DNA from: Azoarcus sp. L1K30
GTDB lineage: Bacteria > Pseudomonadota > Gammaproteobacteria > Burkholderiales > Rhodocyclaceae
Direction: 5' to 3'
Assembly: GCF_018122735.1 (NCBI RefSeq)
Contig: NZ_JAGRRD010000001.1
Coordinates: forward strand, 3,515,190 to 3,579,189
Length of the DNA stretch: 64,000 bases
In this document: positions 55,491 through 64,000 of the stretch, in pieces
Layout of the letters: every line of letters starts with the position of its first letter
Position numbering within the stretch: position 1 is the first letter of the stretch
Notes under the pieces: model-generated
The model's input: the letters and a program-made list of their open reading frames with translations, nothing else
Told to the model about the DNA's origin: nothing
Databases searched by the model: none
Position numbers and translations under genes: made by a program

Positions 55491-57701
55491 GTGAGCGATT
55501 CGATGGCGGATGCAGTGGCCGCGATGGCGAAGCCGGACGATCTCGGTGGTGCCGATGAAAGTGAAAATGTGCGCGATCGGCGCCTGGTCGACGATGCGCT
55601 GCTCGGGTGTCTGCTGCTGGTGTCGAGAGGCCATGGCAAGGCGCTGACTCCGGACGCGTTGCTGTCGGGCTTGCCGCTCGAGAACGGCAAGCTGACGCCG
55701 GCGCTGGTATCGCGCGCGGCGCGGCGTGCCGGTTTGCAGGGGCGTATCGTTCGCAGCACGCTGGAACGGATCAATCCGGCCCTGCTGCCCGCGATCCTCT
55801 TGCTCGACGACGAGCGAGCCTGCGTACTGGCCGGCTGGTCGGACGACCGCAGCGAAGTCGACGTGGTGTTTCCCGAACTCGGCGAAACGGCGATCACGAT
55901 GCCCACAGCGGAGTTGGCCGTACGCTACGCCGGCCACGCCATCTATCTTCGTCCGGGCTTTCGCTTCGATGCGCGTGCGCCGGGTGTGCGCAAGACGCGC
56001 GAGGGGCACTGGTTCTGGAGCGTGATCGCCGACAACCGCGCGCTGTACCGCGATGTGCTGCTGGCGGCGTTCATGATCAACATATTCGCCGTGGCCATGC
56101 CGCTGTTCGTGATGAACGTGTACGACCGCGTGGTGCCCAATCACGCCACCGATACACTGTGGGCGCTGGCGCTAGGGGTGGGCGTGGTGATTACCGCCGA
56201 TCTGGTGTTGCGCACGATGCGGGGCCATTTCGTCGATCTTGCCGGCAGTCGCATCGATGTGAGACTGTCGAGCTTCATCATGGAGCGTGTGCTGGGCCTG
56301 CGCATGGAGGCCAGGCCGACGTCCGCAGGTTCGTTCGCGGCCAATCTGCGCGCGTTCGAGTCGGTGCGCGACTTCATCAGTTCGGCGACCGTGGTCGCTT
56401 TCATCGATTTGCCCTTCGCGCTGCTGTTCCTGGTGGTCATCGGCTGGATCGGGTGGCCGCTGCTGATCCCCTTCGCCGTTGGCGTGGTGGTTCTGCTGGT
56501 GTATGCGATCACGGTGCAGGGGCGGATGCACGAGTTGTCCGAAACCACTTATCGGGCAGGCGCTCAGCGCAATGCGACGCTGATCGAAGGCCTGGTCGGG
56601 ATGGAAACGATCAAGGCGCTTGGCGGGGAGTCCGCTATCCAGCGCAAGTGGGAGAGCAGTGCCGCGCTGCTCGCGCGGGTGGGGGCGCAACTGCGCTTGC
56701 TGTCGGCGACCACTACCAATGGTGCGCTGTGGATCCAGCAGATGGTGAGCGTGACCATCATCCTTATCGGTGTGTACATGATCGACGAGCGCCTGCTCAC
56801 CATGGGCGGCCTGATTGCCTGCTACATGCTGTCCGCGCGCGCGATGGCGCCGATCAGCCAGGTCGCCGGCCTGCTGGTGCAGTATCACTCGGCGGCCACT
56901 GCGCTGAATTCGCTCGACGAACTGATGCAGCGTCCGGTCGAACGCCCGGACGACACCAGCTTCGTCAGCCGTCACGGGCTCAAGGGCGACATCGAACTGC
57001 GCGACGTCAGCTTCTCCTATCCGGGCGAGGATACCCATGCCCTGCGCAACGTGTCGCTGCGCATCCGGCCGGGTGAGCACGTGGCGATCCTGGGGCGGAT
57101 CGGCTCCGGCAAGACCACGCTGGAGAAGCTTATTCTCGGCCTCTATCAGCCCACTTCCGGGGCCGTGCTGGTCGATGGCATCGACCTGCGCCAGCTCGAT
57201 CCCGCCGAACTTCGGCGCAATATCGGCTATGTGCCACAGGATGTGACGCTGTTTTACGGCTCCCTGCGCGACAATATCGCGCTGTCGACACCTCTGGCGG
57301 ATGACGCCGCCATCGTGCGCGCGGCGCAGATTTCCGGCGTGCTCGATTTTGCCAATGCGCATCCGCGGGGTTTCGACATGCTGGTGGGGGAGCGCGGTGA
57401 ATCGCTCTCCGGCGGTCAGCGTCAGGGCGTTGCGATTGCCCGCGCCGTCATCGCCGACCCGCCCATGTTGTTGCTCGACGAGCCCACCGCGTCGATGGAT
57501 CACTCCAGCGAGGAGGCGGTCAAGGCGCAATTGCGCAGTTTTGCCAAGGGCCGCAGCATGATTGTGATCACCCATCGCACCTCGCTGCTCGATCTGGCAG
57601 ACCGCATCATCGTCATCGATGCCGGCAAGGTGGTGGCAGACGGGCCGAAGGCCCAGGTGGTGGAGGCCCTGCGCCAGGGTCGCATCGGGAGGGCGCTGTG
57701 A
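55491..57701 (+). CDS. Type I secretion ABC transporter (LapB-like)
   Basis: 736 residues from GTG 55491. The N-terminus (about 28-150) is a C39-peptidase-like domain without the catalytic cysteine, as in transporters for large RTX adhesins. A six-helix membrane domain follows (about 180-460), then the ATPase with GRIGSGKTTL (Walker A, about 531-540), LSGGQRQG and LLLDEPTASMDH. It secretes the adhesin encoded three genes downstream. Overlaps the adaptor gene by one base. Confidence 0.94.
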   Translation: MSDSMADAVAAMAKPDDLGGADESENVRDRRLVDDALLGCLLLVSRGHGKALTPDALLSGLPLENGKLTPALVSRAARRAGLQGRIVRSTLERINPALLPAILLLDDERACVLAGWSDDRSEVDVVFPELGETAITMPTAELAVRYAGHAIYLRPGFRFDARAPGVRKTREGHWFWSVIADNRALYRDVLLAAFMINIFAVAMPLFVMNVYDRVVPNHATDTLWALALGVGVVITADLVLRTMRGHFVDLAGSRIDVRLSSFIMERVLGLRMEARPTSAGSFAANLRAFESVRDFISSATVVAFIDLPFALLFLVVIGWIGWPLLIPFAVGVVVLLVYAITVQGRMHELSETTYRAGAQRNATLIEGLVGMETIKALGGESAIQRKWESSAALLARVGAQLRLLSATTTNGALWIQQMVSVTIILIGVYMIDERLLTMGGLIACYMLSARAMAPISQVAGLLVQYHSAATALNSLDELMQRPVERPDDTSFVSRHGLKGDIELRDVSFSYPGEDTHALRNVSLRIRPGEHVAILGRIGSGKTTLEKLILGLYQPTSGAVLVDGIDLRQLDPAELRRNIGYVPQDVTLFYGSLRDNIALSTPLADDAAIVRAAQISGVLDFANAHPRGFDMLVGERGESLSGGQRQGVAIARAVIADPPMLLLDEPTASMDHSSEEAVKAQLRSFAKGRSMIVITHRTSLLDLADRIIVIDAGKVVADGPKAQVVEALRQGRIGRAL

Positions 57702-59134
57702 TGCGTAGCGGAGAGCACGCGGCGGGCATGCAGGAGCGCGCCTTCAGGGGCATCGGCACGATGTCGGCACATGTAGACAAGCGTGCCCGGCCGCTTGCCG
57801 AACGGCTGTTCGGGCGCTTTGCGCCGCCTGCGCGGGAAGACGCGCTCGACTGGGCCGGCGATGCGGACTGGGCACGCCTGCAGCAGGAGCCGCTGCGCGC
57901 GCGCCTGCTGCTGCGCGGTGTGGCGGCGGTCATCGTCATCCTGCTGGTGTGGGCGGCGTTCGCACCCATCGATGAGGTGACGCGCGGCGAGGCCAAGGTG
58001 GTGCCATCGACCCAGCTGCAGGTCATCCAGTCCGTCGATGGCGGGGTCGTGGAAGAGATGTCGGTCCGCGAAGGGCAGATCGTCAATGCCGGCGACCTGT
58101 TGCTGCGCATCGATCCTACGCGCTTCGTGTCGTCGCTGCTGGAGAACCGTGCGCAGTACTTTGCCCTGCAGGTTAAGGCCGCGCGCCTGCAGGCGCTGAC
58201 GGCCGGTACGCCACTGAAGATTCCGCCCGAGGCCGAGCGCGAAGTGCCCGACATCGTGGCTCACGAGCGCCGACTCTATGACTCGACCCGCGCCGAGATG
58301 GATGCGCAGCTGTCGATCGCGCGCCAGCAACTGAACCAGCGCGAGCAGGAACTCAACGAGGTCCGTTCCCGCCGCGAGCAGGCTGGACGCTCCTTTGATC
58401 TGGTGCAGCAGGAACTGACCGTGACCGAGCCCCTGCTGGCGTCGGGCGCGGTGTCGGAAGTCGAGTTGCTGCGCTTGCGCCGGGACGTGTCGCGCCTGCG
58501 CGGAGAGCGCGACCAGGCCGCCTCCCAGATCCTGCGCATCCAGTCCGCGATCAGCGAGGCCACGGGCAAGATCCAGGAGGTTGAACTCAACTTCCGCAAT
58601 CAGTTGCGCAATGAACTCTCCGACACCATGAACAAGCTCGGCAGCCTGTCCGAAGGCAGTCGCGCGCTGGAGGACAGGGTCAAGCATGCCGAGATCCGGT
58701 CGCCGGTGCGGGGGACGGTCAAGCGCCTGCTGGTCAGCACCATCGGCGGGGTGGTACAGCCCGGAAAGGAAGTGGTGGAGATCGTGCCGCTCGACGACGC
58801 GCTCATCCTCGAAGCGCAGATCAAGCCCAAGGACATTGCCTTCCTGCGTCCCGGCCAGGAGGCCGTGGTCAAATTCACCGCCTATGACTTTGCCATCTAT
58901 GGCGGACTCAAGGCGGTGGTCGAGCAGATCTCGGCCGACAGCGTGACGGACGAGAAAGGCAATGCCTTCTACCTCATCCGTGTTCGCACCCTCAAGAGCA
59001 GCCTTGGCGAGAATCTGCCGATCATTCCCGGCATGGTGGCCGAGGTCGACATCCTGACCGGCAAGAAGACGGTGCTCTCCTACCTGATCAAGCCCGTGAT
59101 CCGGGCGAAGGCGAACGCCTTGAGCGAACGATGA
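57701..59134 (+). CDS. Type I secretion periplasmic adaptor (LapC/HlyD-like)
   Basis: 477 residues from ATG 57701 (a GTG at 57698 is also in frame). A membrane helix (about 72-90) is followed by VVPSTQLQVIQSVDGGVVEEM, a long coiled coil (about 180-310) and the C-terminal HlyD signature region. It joins the ABC transporter to an outer-membrane TolC/LapE-type channel, which is not in this window. It overlaps the regulator gene by 4 bp. Confidence 0.94.
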   Translation: MRSGEHAAGMQERAFRGIGTMSAHVDKRARPLAERLFGRFAPPAREDALDWAGDADWARLQQEPLRARLLLRGVAAVIVILLVWAAFAPIDEVTRGEAKVVPSTQLQVIQSVDGGVVEEMSVREGQIVNAGDLLLRIDPTRFVSSLLENRAQYFALQVKAARLQALTAGTPLKIPPEAEREVPDIVAHERRLYDSTRAEMDAQLSIARQQLNQREQELNEVRSRREQAGRSFDLVQQELTVTEPLLASGAVSEVELLRLRRDVSRLRGERDQAASQILRIQSAISEATGKIQEVELNFRNQLRNELSDTMNKLGSLSEGSRALEDRVKHAEIRSPVRGTVKRLLVSTIGGVVQPGKEVVEIVPLDDALILEAQIKPKDIAFLRPGQEAVVKFTAYDFAIYGGLKAVVEQISADSVTDEKGNAFYLIRVRTLKSSLGENLPIIPGMVAEVDILTGKKTVLSYLIKPVIRAKANALSER

Positions 59135-59745
59135 CCAGACACTACTTCCTCACCCCCGAAGCCCATCTGCTGCCGCGCTGGCAGGCTGCGTTTGCCGATG
59201 CACTGCCGATATCCGTCCTCCCGAAGGCCGATACGGCCGATGCCGTGCTGTGGATCAGCACGCGGCTGCCCGAGTGGCGCGCAACCCTGGCGCAGGGTGG
59301 CGCTGGCGAGCATGTCCGTATCGTCGTCATTTCCGACAGCCCGACGCAGGCCGAAGGGCTCGAGGCACTGGAGGCGGGCGCCAGGGGGTACTGTCATGCG
59401 CTATCCACGCCAGCCATGCTGCGTGAGGTGGCAGTGGTCGTGCTTCACGGTGGATTTTGGGTGGGGCCGGAGTTGATGGCCCGCGCCATCCGTGCGACCA
59501 CGGCCCGCCAGTCCGTCATCGCGGACATGACGGATCCGGTGCTTGAGCGCCTGACTGAACGCGAGCGCGCGGTGGCCCTTGCGGTGGCACGTGGCCTGAC
59601 CAACAAGGAGGCCGCCGCCACGCTGGATATTACCGAGCGCACGGTCAAGGCCCATCTATCCGCCATCTTCGAGAAACTCGCAGTGCGTGACCGCATGCAG
59701 CTTGCACTCAAATTGTCTCCTTACGGAGAACTGGCCACTTCCTGA
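59131..59745 (+). CDS. LuxR/NarL-type regulator with a degenerate receiver
   Basis: 204 residues. The C-terminal LuxR helix-turn-helix (about 140-195) is intact: LTERERAVALAVARGLTNKEAAATL, then ERTVKAHLSAIFEKL. The N-terminal half has the shape of a receiver domain, but the place where the phospho-accepting Asp should be reads AVLWISTRLP, with no aspartate. It is probably not controlled by phosphorylation. Its place between the secretion genes and the adhesin suggests it regulates the adhesin. Confidence 0.88.
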   Translation: MTRHYFLTPEAHLLPRWQAAFADALPISVLPKADTADAVLWISTRLPEWRATLAQGGAGEHVRIVVISDSPTQAEGLEALEAGARGYCHALSTPAMLREVAVVVLHGGFWVGPELMARAIRATTARQSVIADMTDPVLERLTERERAVALAVARGLTNKEAAATLDITERTVKAHLSAIFEKLAVRDRMQLALKLSPYGELATS

Positions 59746-59793
59746 GTGTGCGCTTTGTCACGGCCTGTCCACTGGTCCAATGGAGCCGGGCAG

Positions 59794-59815
59794 GGTGTCA
59801 CATTATGGTGACGCC
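59794..59815. promoter_or_regulatory. Inverted repeat upstream of the adhesin gene
   Basis: GTCAC (59797-59801) and GTGAC (59808-59812) are exact arms around 6 nt, extended outward by GG/CC with one wobble. It lies 60-80 bp before the adhesin start, in the 130-bp gap, and could be an operator for the adjacent LuxR-type regulator or a small hairpin. Confidence 0.4.
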
Positions 59816-59875
59816 ATCGAACCCGTTACCCGTTGCGCTTTTCCCGCGCGGGTCTGTTGATCAGGAGATGAGCAC

Positions 59876-62800
59876 ATGGCAAACGCACAGGCAATCGCAA
59901 CCGTCGTCAGCGTCAGTGGCAAGGCATACGCCAGGGACCACGATGGCAATACTCGCGAACTCAAGGCGGGTGATGCGCTGCTGGAAGGCGAAACCCTGAT
60001 CACGTCAGACGGTGGCCGGGTCGAACTGGCCATGGTCGATGGCAGCGTCGTCCCGGTCGAAGAAGGGCGCTCGATCCTGATGACTGCCGAGCTGGCCGAC
60101 ACGACCCGCCCGCACGCCCCCGACGCGCAGCTTGCCGATGGCACCATTCAACAGGTGATCCAGGCGCTCGATGCCGGTGACAACCTGGACAACGTCATTG
60201 AAGATCCTGCCGCAGGTCTGGCCGGTGGTGGCGGAGGCGATGGCAGCAGTTTCGTGCGCCTGCTGCGGATCTCGGAGGATGTGAATCCGCTCGCGCTCGA
60301 TGCGACGACTGCGGATGCGCAGACACAGAACGCGCTGCTGGCTTCGGCGGCCGACAATATCGCGCCGGAGACGGAAGATACTGTGTCCAGCGGCGATGAA
60401 GACACGCCGGTTTCGGTCAATCTGCTGGGTTCCGACGTCGATGGTACGATCGCCCATTTCATCATCCGCTCGCTGCCGACGAACGGGCACCTCGAGCTGA
60501 ACGGCGTGGTGCTGAACATTGGTGACGAGGTGCCGGCCAGCGGAAATGCGGCGGCGGTGACCTTCGTGCCCGACGCCAACTGGAACGGCGAGACCGCTTT
60601 CGAATATACGGCCGTCGACGGCCAGGGACTCGAGGATCAGACACCGGCGACGGCGAATATCGTCGTCAACGCGGTCAACGACCCGCCGGAAACCGACGAT
60701 ACTGCATCCGCCGGCAACGAAGACAGTCCGGTCGCGGTCACGCTGTCGGGTTCCGATATCGACGGAACCGTCGATCATTTCGTGATCAAGTCCCTGCCTT
60801 CCAACGGCAGCCTCCAGCTCAATGGGGTACCGCTTCATGTCGGCGACACAGTGCCGGCCAGCGGCAATACGGCTGCTCTTGTCTTTGTGCCAGCGGCGAA
60901 CTGGAACGGCGAAACGTCGTTCGATTACGCTGCGGTTGATGATCAGGGCCTGGAGGATGGAACGCCAGGCACGGTGACGATCTCGGTTGCCTCGGTCAAT
61001 GACGCGCCGGAAACGGCCACCACGGTGTCCAGTGGTGACGAAGACACCGCGATTAGCGTGAGTCTGTCGGGTTCGGATGTCGACGGCTTCGTGACGCATT
61101 TCGTGATCAAGTCCCTGCCCGCAAACGGCACGCTGTTGCTGAACGGAACACCGGTTGGTGTGGGCAGTGAAGTGCCGGCAAGCGGAAATGCCGCTACGCT
61201 CACCTTCGTGCCGAATCCGGACTGGAATGGCTCGACGTCGTTCAACTATGCCTCTGTCGATAACGAGGGTCTGGAGGACGCCACGCCGGGAACGGCGTTC
61301 ATCAACGTCAGCGATGTCGTGGACCTCCCCCCGGAAACCGGTGGCAATCCTGCGGCACCGGAAACGAATGCTGTGAGTGGCAGTGGTGATGCGGATACGG
61401 ACATCAGCGTGAGCCTGTCCGGTTCGGATAGCGATGGCACGGTGGACCACTTCGTGATCAAGACCTTGCCGACCGACGGTACGCTGCAACTGAACGGCAC
61501 GCCGCTCAATGTCGGTGACACGGTACCGGCCACGGGCAACGCGGCCACCGTGACTTTCGTGCCGAACGCGAACTGGAACGGCCAGACCAGCTTCGACTAC
61601 GCTTCGGTCGACAACGACAGCCTGGAAGATGCCACCCCGGCGACCGCCACGATCACGGTGAACGCGGTCGACGCGCCCAATGTCGCGCCGGAAACGAATG
61701 CCGGCAGTGGCAGCGGCAATGAGGACACCGACATCAGCGTGAGCCTGTCCGGTTCGGACAGCGATGGCACGGTGGACCACTTCGTGATCAAGACCTTGCC
61801 GACCGACGGCACGCTGCAACTGAACGGCACGCCGCTCAATGTCGGCGACACGGTGCCGGCCACGGGCAATGCGGCGACGGTGACCTTCGTGCCGAATGCG
61901 AACTGGAACGGCCAGACCAGCTTCGACTACGCTGCAGTCGACAACGACGCGCTGGAAGACGCCACCCCGGCGACCGCCACGATCACGGTGAATCCGGTCG
62001 ACGCGCCCAATGTCGCGCCGGAAACGAATGCGGGCAGTGGCAGCGGCGACGAGGACACCGACATCAGCGTGAGCCTGTCCGGTTCGGACAGCGATGGCAC
62101 GGTGGACCACTTCGTGATCAAGACCTTGCCGACTGACGGTACGCTGCAACTGAACGGCACGCCGCTCAATGTTGGCGACACGGTACCGGCCACGGGCAAC
62201 GCGGCGACGGTGACCTTCGTGCCGAATGCGAACTGGAACGGCCAGACCAGCTTCGACTACGCTGCGGTCGACAACGACAACCTGGAAGACGCCACCCCGG
62301 CGACCGCCACGATCACGGTGAATCCGGTCGATGAGCCCAATGTCGCGCCGGAAACGAATGCCGGCAGCGGCAGCGGCAATGAGGACACCGACATCAGCGT
62401 GAGCCTGTCCGGTTCAGACAGCGATGGCACGGTGGACCACTTCGTGATCAAGACCTTGCCGACTGACGGTACGCTGCAACTGAACGGCACGCCGCTCAAT
62501 GTTGGCGACACGGTACCGGCCACGGGCAACGCGGCGACGGTGACCTTCGTGCCGAATGCGAACTGGAACGGCCAGACCAGCTTCGACTACGCTGCAGTCG
62601 ACAACGACAGCCTGGAAGACGCCACCCCGGCCACTGCCACGATCACGGTGAATCCGTTGAACGACCCGCCTGAGACGGAGGCGACGAACGCAAACGGCGA
62701 CGAAGACACCAGTATTGGCGTGAGCCTGTCCGGCTCGGACATCGACGGCACGGTGGACCACTTCGTGATCAAGACCTTGCCGACCGATGGTACGCTGCAA

Positions 62801-64000
62801 CTCAACGGCACGCCGCTCAATGTCGGCGACACAGTACCGGCCACGGGCAACGCGGCGACGGTGACCTTCGTACCGAACGCGAACTGGAACGGCCAGACCA
62901 GCTTCGACTACGCCGCGGTCGACAACGACAGCCTGGAAGACGCCACCCCGGCCACCGCCACGATCACGGTGAATCCGGATGCCCTCGTCGTGACCCATCT
63001 CGAGCCGACGACGGAAGCCGTGCCGCCAAGTGTGCAAGGATTGTCCGGCGCCTACTATGGATACAATGACAACCAGTCGAATTCGATCGATGGCATCGTC
63101 AACGGTGTCCGGGTGCACACCAATGACGGCACCGTCGGCAACCTGACATCCATTCAAAAGGCTCAGCAGATCATCGCTGGCAGGGCTGCGCCTGATGCCA
63201 CCTTTACTGCGAATTCGCTTGAATTCGGTCTTGTCGAGAACACCAACGATCCGCTGTTCTCGAACGATCTCGGGCGCAACTCTGCTGTCTTGGCCGGAGA
63301 CGCGGTGCCAAGCACGGGCAGCAATCTCTACCGCTTCCTGACCGGATCGAATCCGGGCAATGCCGGGAATCTGGTTTCGGTCAGTGGCGTTGCCTTCACG
63401 ACCGATGCCATCATTCACCTGACTGGGCAGATGGCGGTTCCGCAAGGCATTTACGATGTCCGGATCACCGCTGACGACGGCTACGATGTGCTGATTGGCG
63501 GCAAGTCGATTGCCGAATACAACGGCATTACCTCAACCAAGGTAACGACCTTTACCGGAGTCGATATCGGTGGCGGCCTGCAATCGCTCGACGTGCTGTA
63601 TTGGGACCAGGGTGGTCACGCGACTTTCCGCATGGAATTCAAGCCTACCGGAACGGACGACAGCGCCTACCAGCCGTTGGGGGAGCACGATTACGGCCTG
63701 TTCTCCTCCAGTCTGGTCGTGCCGACCGGTAGCGAACTGGTGCAGGCAGGCGATGGATCATGGCTGATCCAGACCGGCGCAAGCTTCAGCGACACCGACA
63801 ATGTGCCCAACGAGGTGCATGGCACGGTTGCTGCGGATACCATCCACGGCGGTGGCGACGATGACACCTTGTATGGCGGTCTGGGTGCCGACACTTTTGT
63901 GTGGAAGCTCAATGATGGCGGCCACGAAGGCGCACCTGCCATTGATACCATCAAGGACTTCAAGCTGGGGACGTTTACCGGCAGTGGCAATGCGGATCGT
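59876..64000 (+). CDS. LapA-type RTX adhesin, retention-module protein (3' end outside window)
   Basis: Open from ATG 59876 (GGAG 10 nt upstream) to the window edge, at least 1375 residues. Residues 1-105 form the retention module (MANAQAIATVVSVSGKAYAR). PAAG at 111-114, followed by a Gly-rich linker, is a candidate LapG protease site. Eight cadherin-like repeats (about 164-1034) each carry GSDxDG calcium-type motifs. Next come a PA14-like region (about 1050-1265), one RTX nonapeptide stretch (GGGDDDTLYGGLGADTF, about 1325) and the type I secretion tail (DTIKDF). Probably fewer than about 100 residues are missing. The domain order predicts a surface adhesin held in the outer-membrane channel. 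Confidence 0.92.
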   Translation, partial: MANAQAIATVVSVSGKAYARDHDGNTRELKAGDALLEGETLITSDGGRVELAMVDGSVVPVEEGRSILMTAELADTTRPHAPDAQLADGTIQQVIQALDAGDNLDNVIEDPAAGLAGGGGGDGSSFVRLLRISEDVNPLALDATTADAQTQNALLASAADNIAPETEDTVSSGDEDTPVSVNLLGSDVDGTIAHFIIRSLPTNGHLELNGVVLNIGDEVPASGNAAAVTFVPDANWNGETAFEYTAVDGQGLEDQTPATANIVVNAVNDPPETDDTASAGNEDSPVAVTLSGSDIDGTVDHFVIKSLPSNGSLQLNGVPLHVGDTVPASGNTAALVFVPAANWNGETSFDYAAVDDQGLEDGTPGTVTISVASVNDAPETATTVSSGDEDTAISVSLSGSDVDGFVTHFVIKSLPANGTLLLNGTPVGVGSEVPASGNAATLTFVPNPDWNGSTSFNYASVDNEGLEDATPGTAFINVSDVVDLPPETGGNPAAPETNAVSGSGDADTDISVSLSGSDSDGTVDHFVIKTLPTDGTLQLNGTPLNVGDTVPATGNAATVTFVPNANWNGQTSFDYASVDNDSLEDATPATATITVNAVDAPNVAPETNAGSGSGNEDTDISVSLSGSDSDGTVDHFVIKTLPTDGTLQLNGTPLNVGDTVPATGNAATVTFVPNANWNGQTSFDYAAVDNDALEDATPATATITVNPVDAPNVAPETNAGSGSGDEDTDISVSLSGSDSDGTVDHFVIKTLPTDGTLQLNGTPLNVGDTVPATGNAATVTFVPNANWNGQTSFDYAAVDNDNLEDATPATATITVNPVDEPNVAPETNAGSGSGNEDTDISVSLSGSDSDGTVDHFVIKTLPTDGTLQLNGTPLNVGDTVPATGNAATVTFVPNANWNGQTSFDYAAVDNDSLEDATPATATITVNPLNDPPETEATNANGDEDTSIGVSLSGSDIDGTVDHFVIKTLPTDGTLQLNGTPLNVGDTVPATGNAATVTFVPNANWNGQTSFDYAAVDNDSLEDATPATATITVNPDALVVTHLEPTTEAVPPSVQGLSGAYYGYNDNQSNSIDGIVNGVRVHTNDGTVGNLTSIQKAQQIIAGRAAPDATFTANSLEFGLVENTNDPLFSNDLGRNSAVLAGDAVPSTGSNLYRFLTGSNPGNAGNLVSVSGVAFTTDAIIHLTGQMAVPQGIYDVRITADDGYDVLIGGKSIAEYNGITSTKVTTFTGVDIGGGLQSLDVLYWDQGGHATFRMEFKPTGTDDSAYQPLGEHDYGLFSSSLVVPTGSELVQAGDGSWLIQTGASFSDTDNVPNEVHGTVAADTIHGGGDDDTLYGGLGADTFVWKLNDGGHEGAPAIDTIKDFKLGTFTGSGNADR
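60365..62976 (+). repeat. Eight tandem cadherin-like repeats in the adhesin
   Basis: Units begin at the PET motif at 60365, 60686, 61007, 61358, 61688, 62018, 62348 and 62669. Units 5-7 are exactly 330 bp apart and nearly identical at DNA level; units 1-3 are diverged. The pattern indicates recent expansion from the middle and 3' units by unequal recombination. The repeat also creates a ladder of spurious antisense frames every 330 bp. Confidence 0.92.

Noticed and set aside
60005-62149. 714-residue repetitive open frame antisense to the adhesin, and a series of 90-residue antisense frames every 330 bp
   Set aside because: These are reverse readings of the tandem adhesin repeats; the plus-strand frame has all domain evidence.
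60365-62976. CRISPR-like regular repeats
   Set aside because: The period is 330 bp, the repeats are in-frame coding sequence, and there are no short spacers or cas genes.

Overview
The window is high-GC, densely coded DNA from a Gram-negative bacterium, most likely a betaproteobacterium of the Rhodocyclales (Azoarcus/Thauera-like). This placement is inferred from several things: the metXW pair, an H-NS protein of the short betaproteobacterial type, a DksA of the CTSA type, and the general gene content. No rRNA, tRNA, IS element, prophage or CRISPR array was seen. About 50 protein genes are supported, mostly in tight operons with 4-bp stop/start overlaps.

Layout. 1-1.3 kb: end of an amino-acid ABC importer (permease, ATPase). 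1.36-3.24 kb: metX-metW on the minus strand, preceded by a promoter, a SAM-II type riboswitch and an intrinsic terminator. 3.27-3.46 kb: a non-coding element bounded by a perfect 20-bp inverted repeat. 3.5-7.2 kb: thiS-thiG-trmB-sppA. 7.4-11.7 kb: an RND efflux adaptor and pump. 11.8-15.1 kb (minus): a short-chain dehydrogenase, the ovothiol synthase OvoA and a YjbQ-family protein. 15.2-21.3 kb: alpha/beta hydrolase, H-NS-like protein, PsiF-repeat protein, sbcD-sbcC. 21.5-25.2 kb: small unknowns, a YdjM-like membrane protein, a BMP-type binding protein and adenine deaminase. 25.4-32 kb: a TetR repressor divergent from a complete tripartite RND efflux operon, with tandem palindromic operators between them. 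32-38.4 kb: dksA, yidD, a DUF2868/DUF3482 membrane-protein/GTPase pair, a UvrD-like helicase, marC and a DUF3820 gene. 38.5-48.5 kb: recC, psd, recB, recD.

48.4-54.9 kb is a zinc-homeostasis island. A leftward operon (zur, a His-rich microprotein, znuC, znuB, znuA) and a rightward operon (DUF2796/ZrgA-like protein, ABC ATPase, FtsX-like permease, DUF3299 protein) diverge from a palindrome that looks like a Zur box.

54.9-64 kb is a surface-adhesion module. A PilZ protein is followed by a LapB-like type I secretion ATPase, a LapC-like adaptor, a LuxR-type regulator with a degenerate receiver, and a LapA-type adhesin. The adhesin has an N-terminal retention module with a candidate LapG cleavage site (PAAG), eight cadherin-like repeats, a PA14-like region and the start of an RTX/type I secretion tail. 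It runs off the window end.

The signals most worth a second look are the metX leader, the 20-bp inverted-repeat element, the divergent zinc island with its microprotein, and the adhesin module with its palindromic promoter. Nothing here clearly forms an entirely unknown system.
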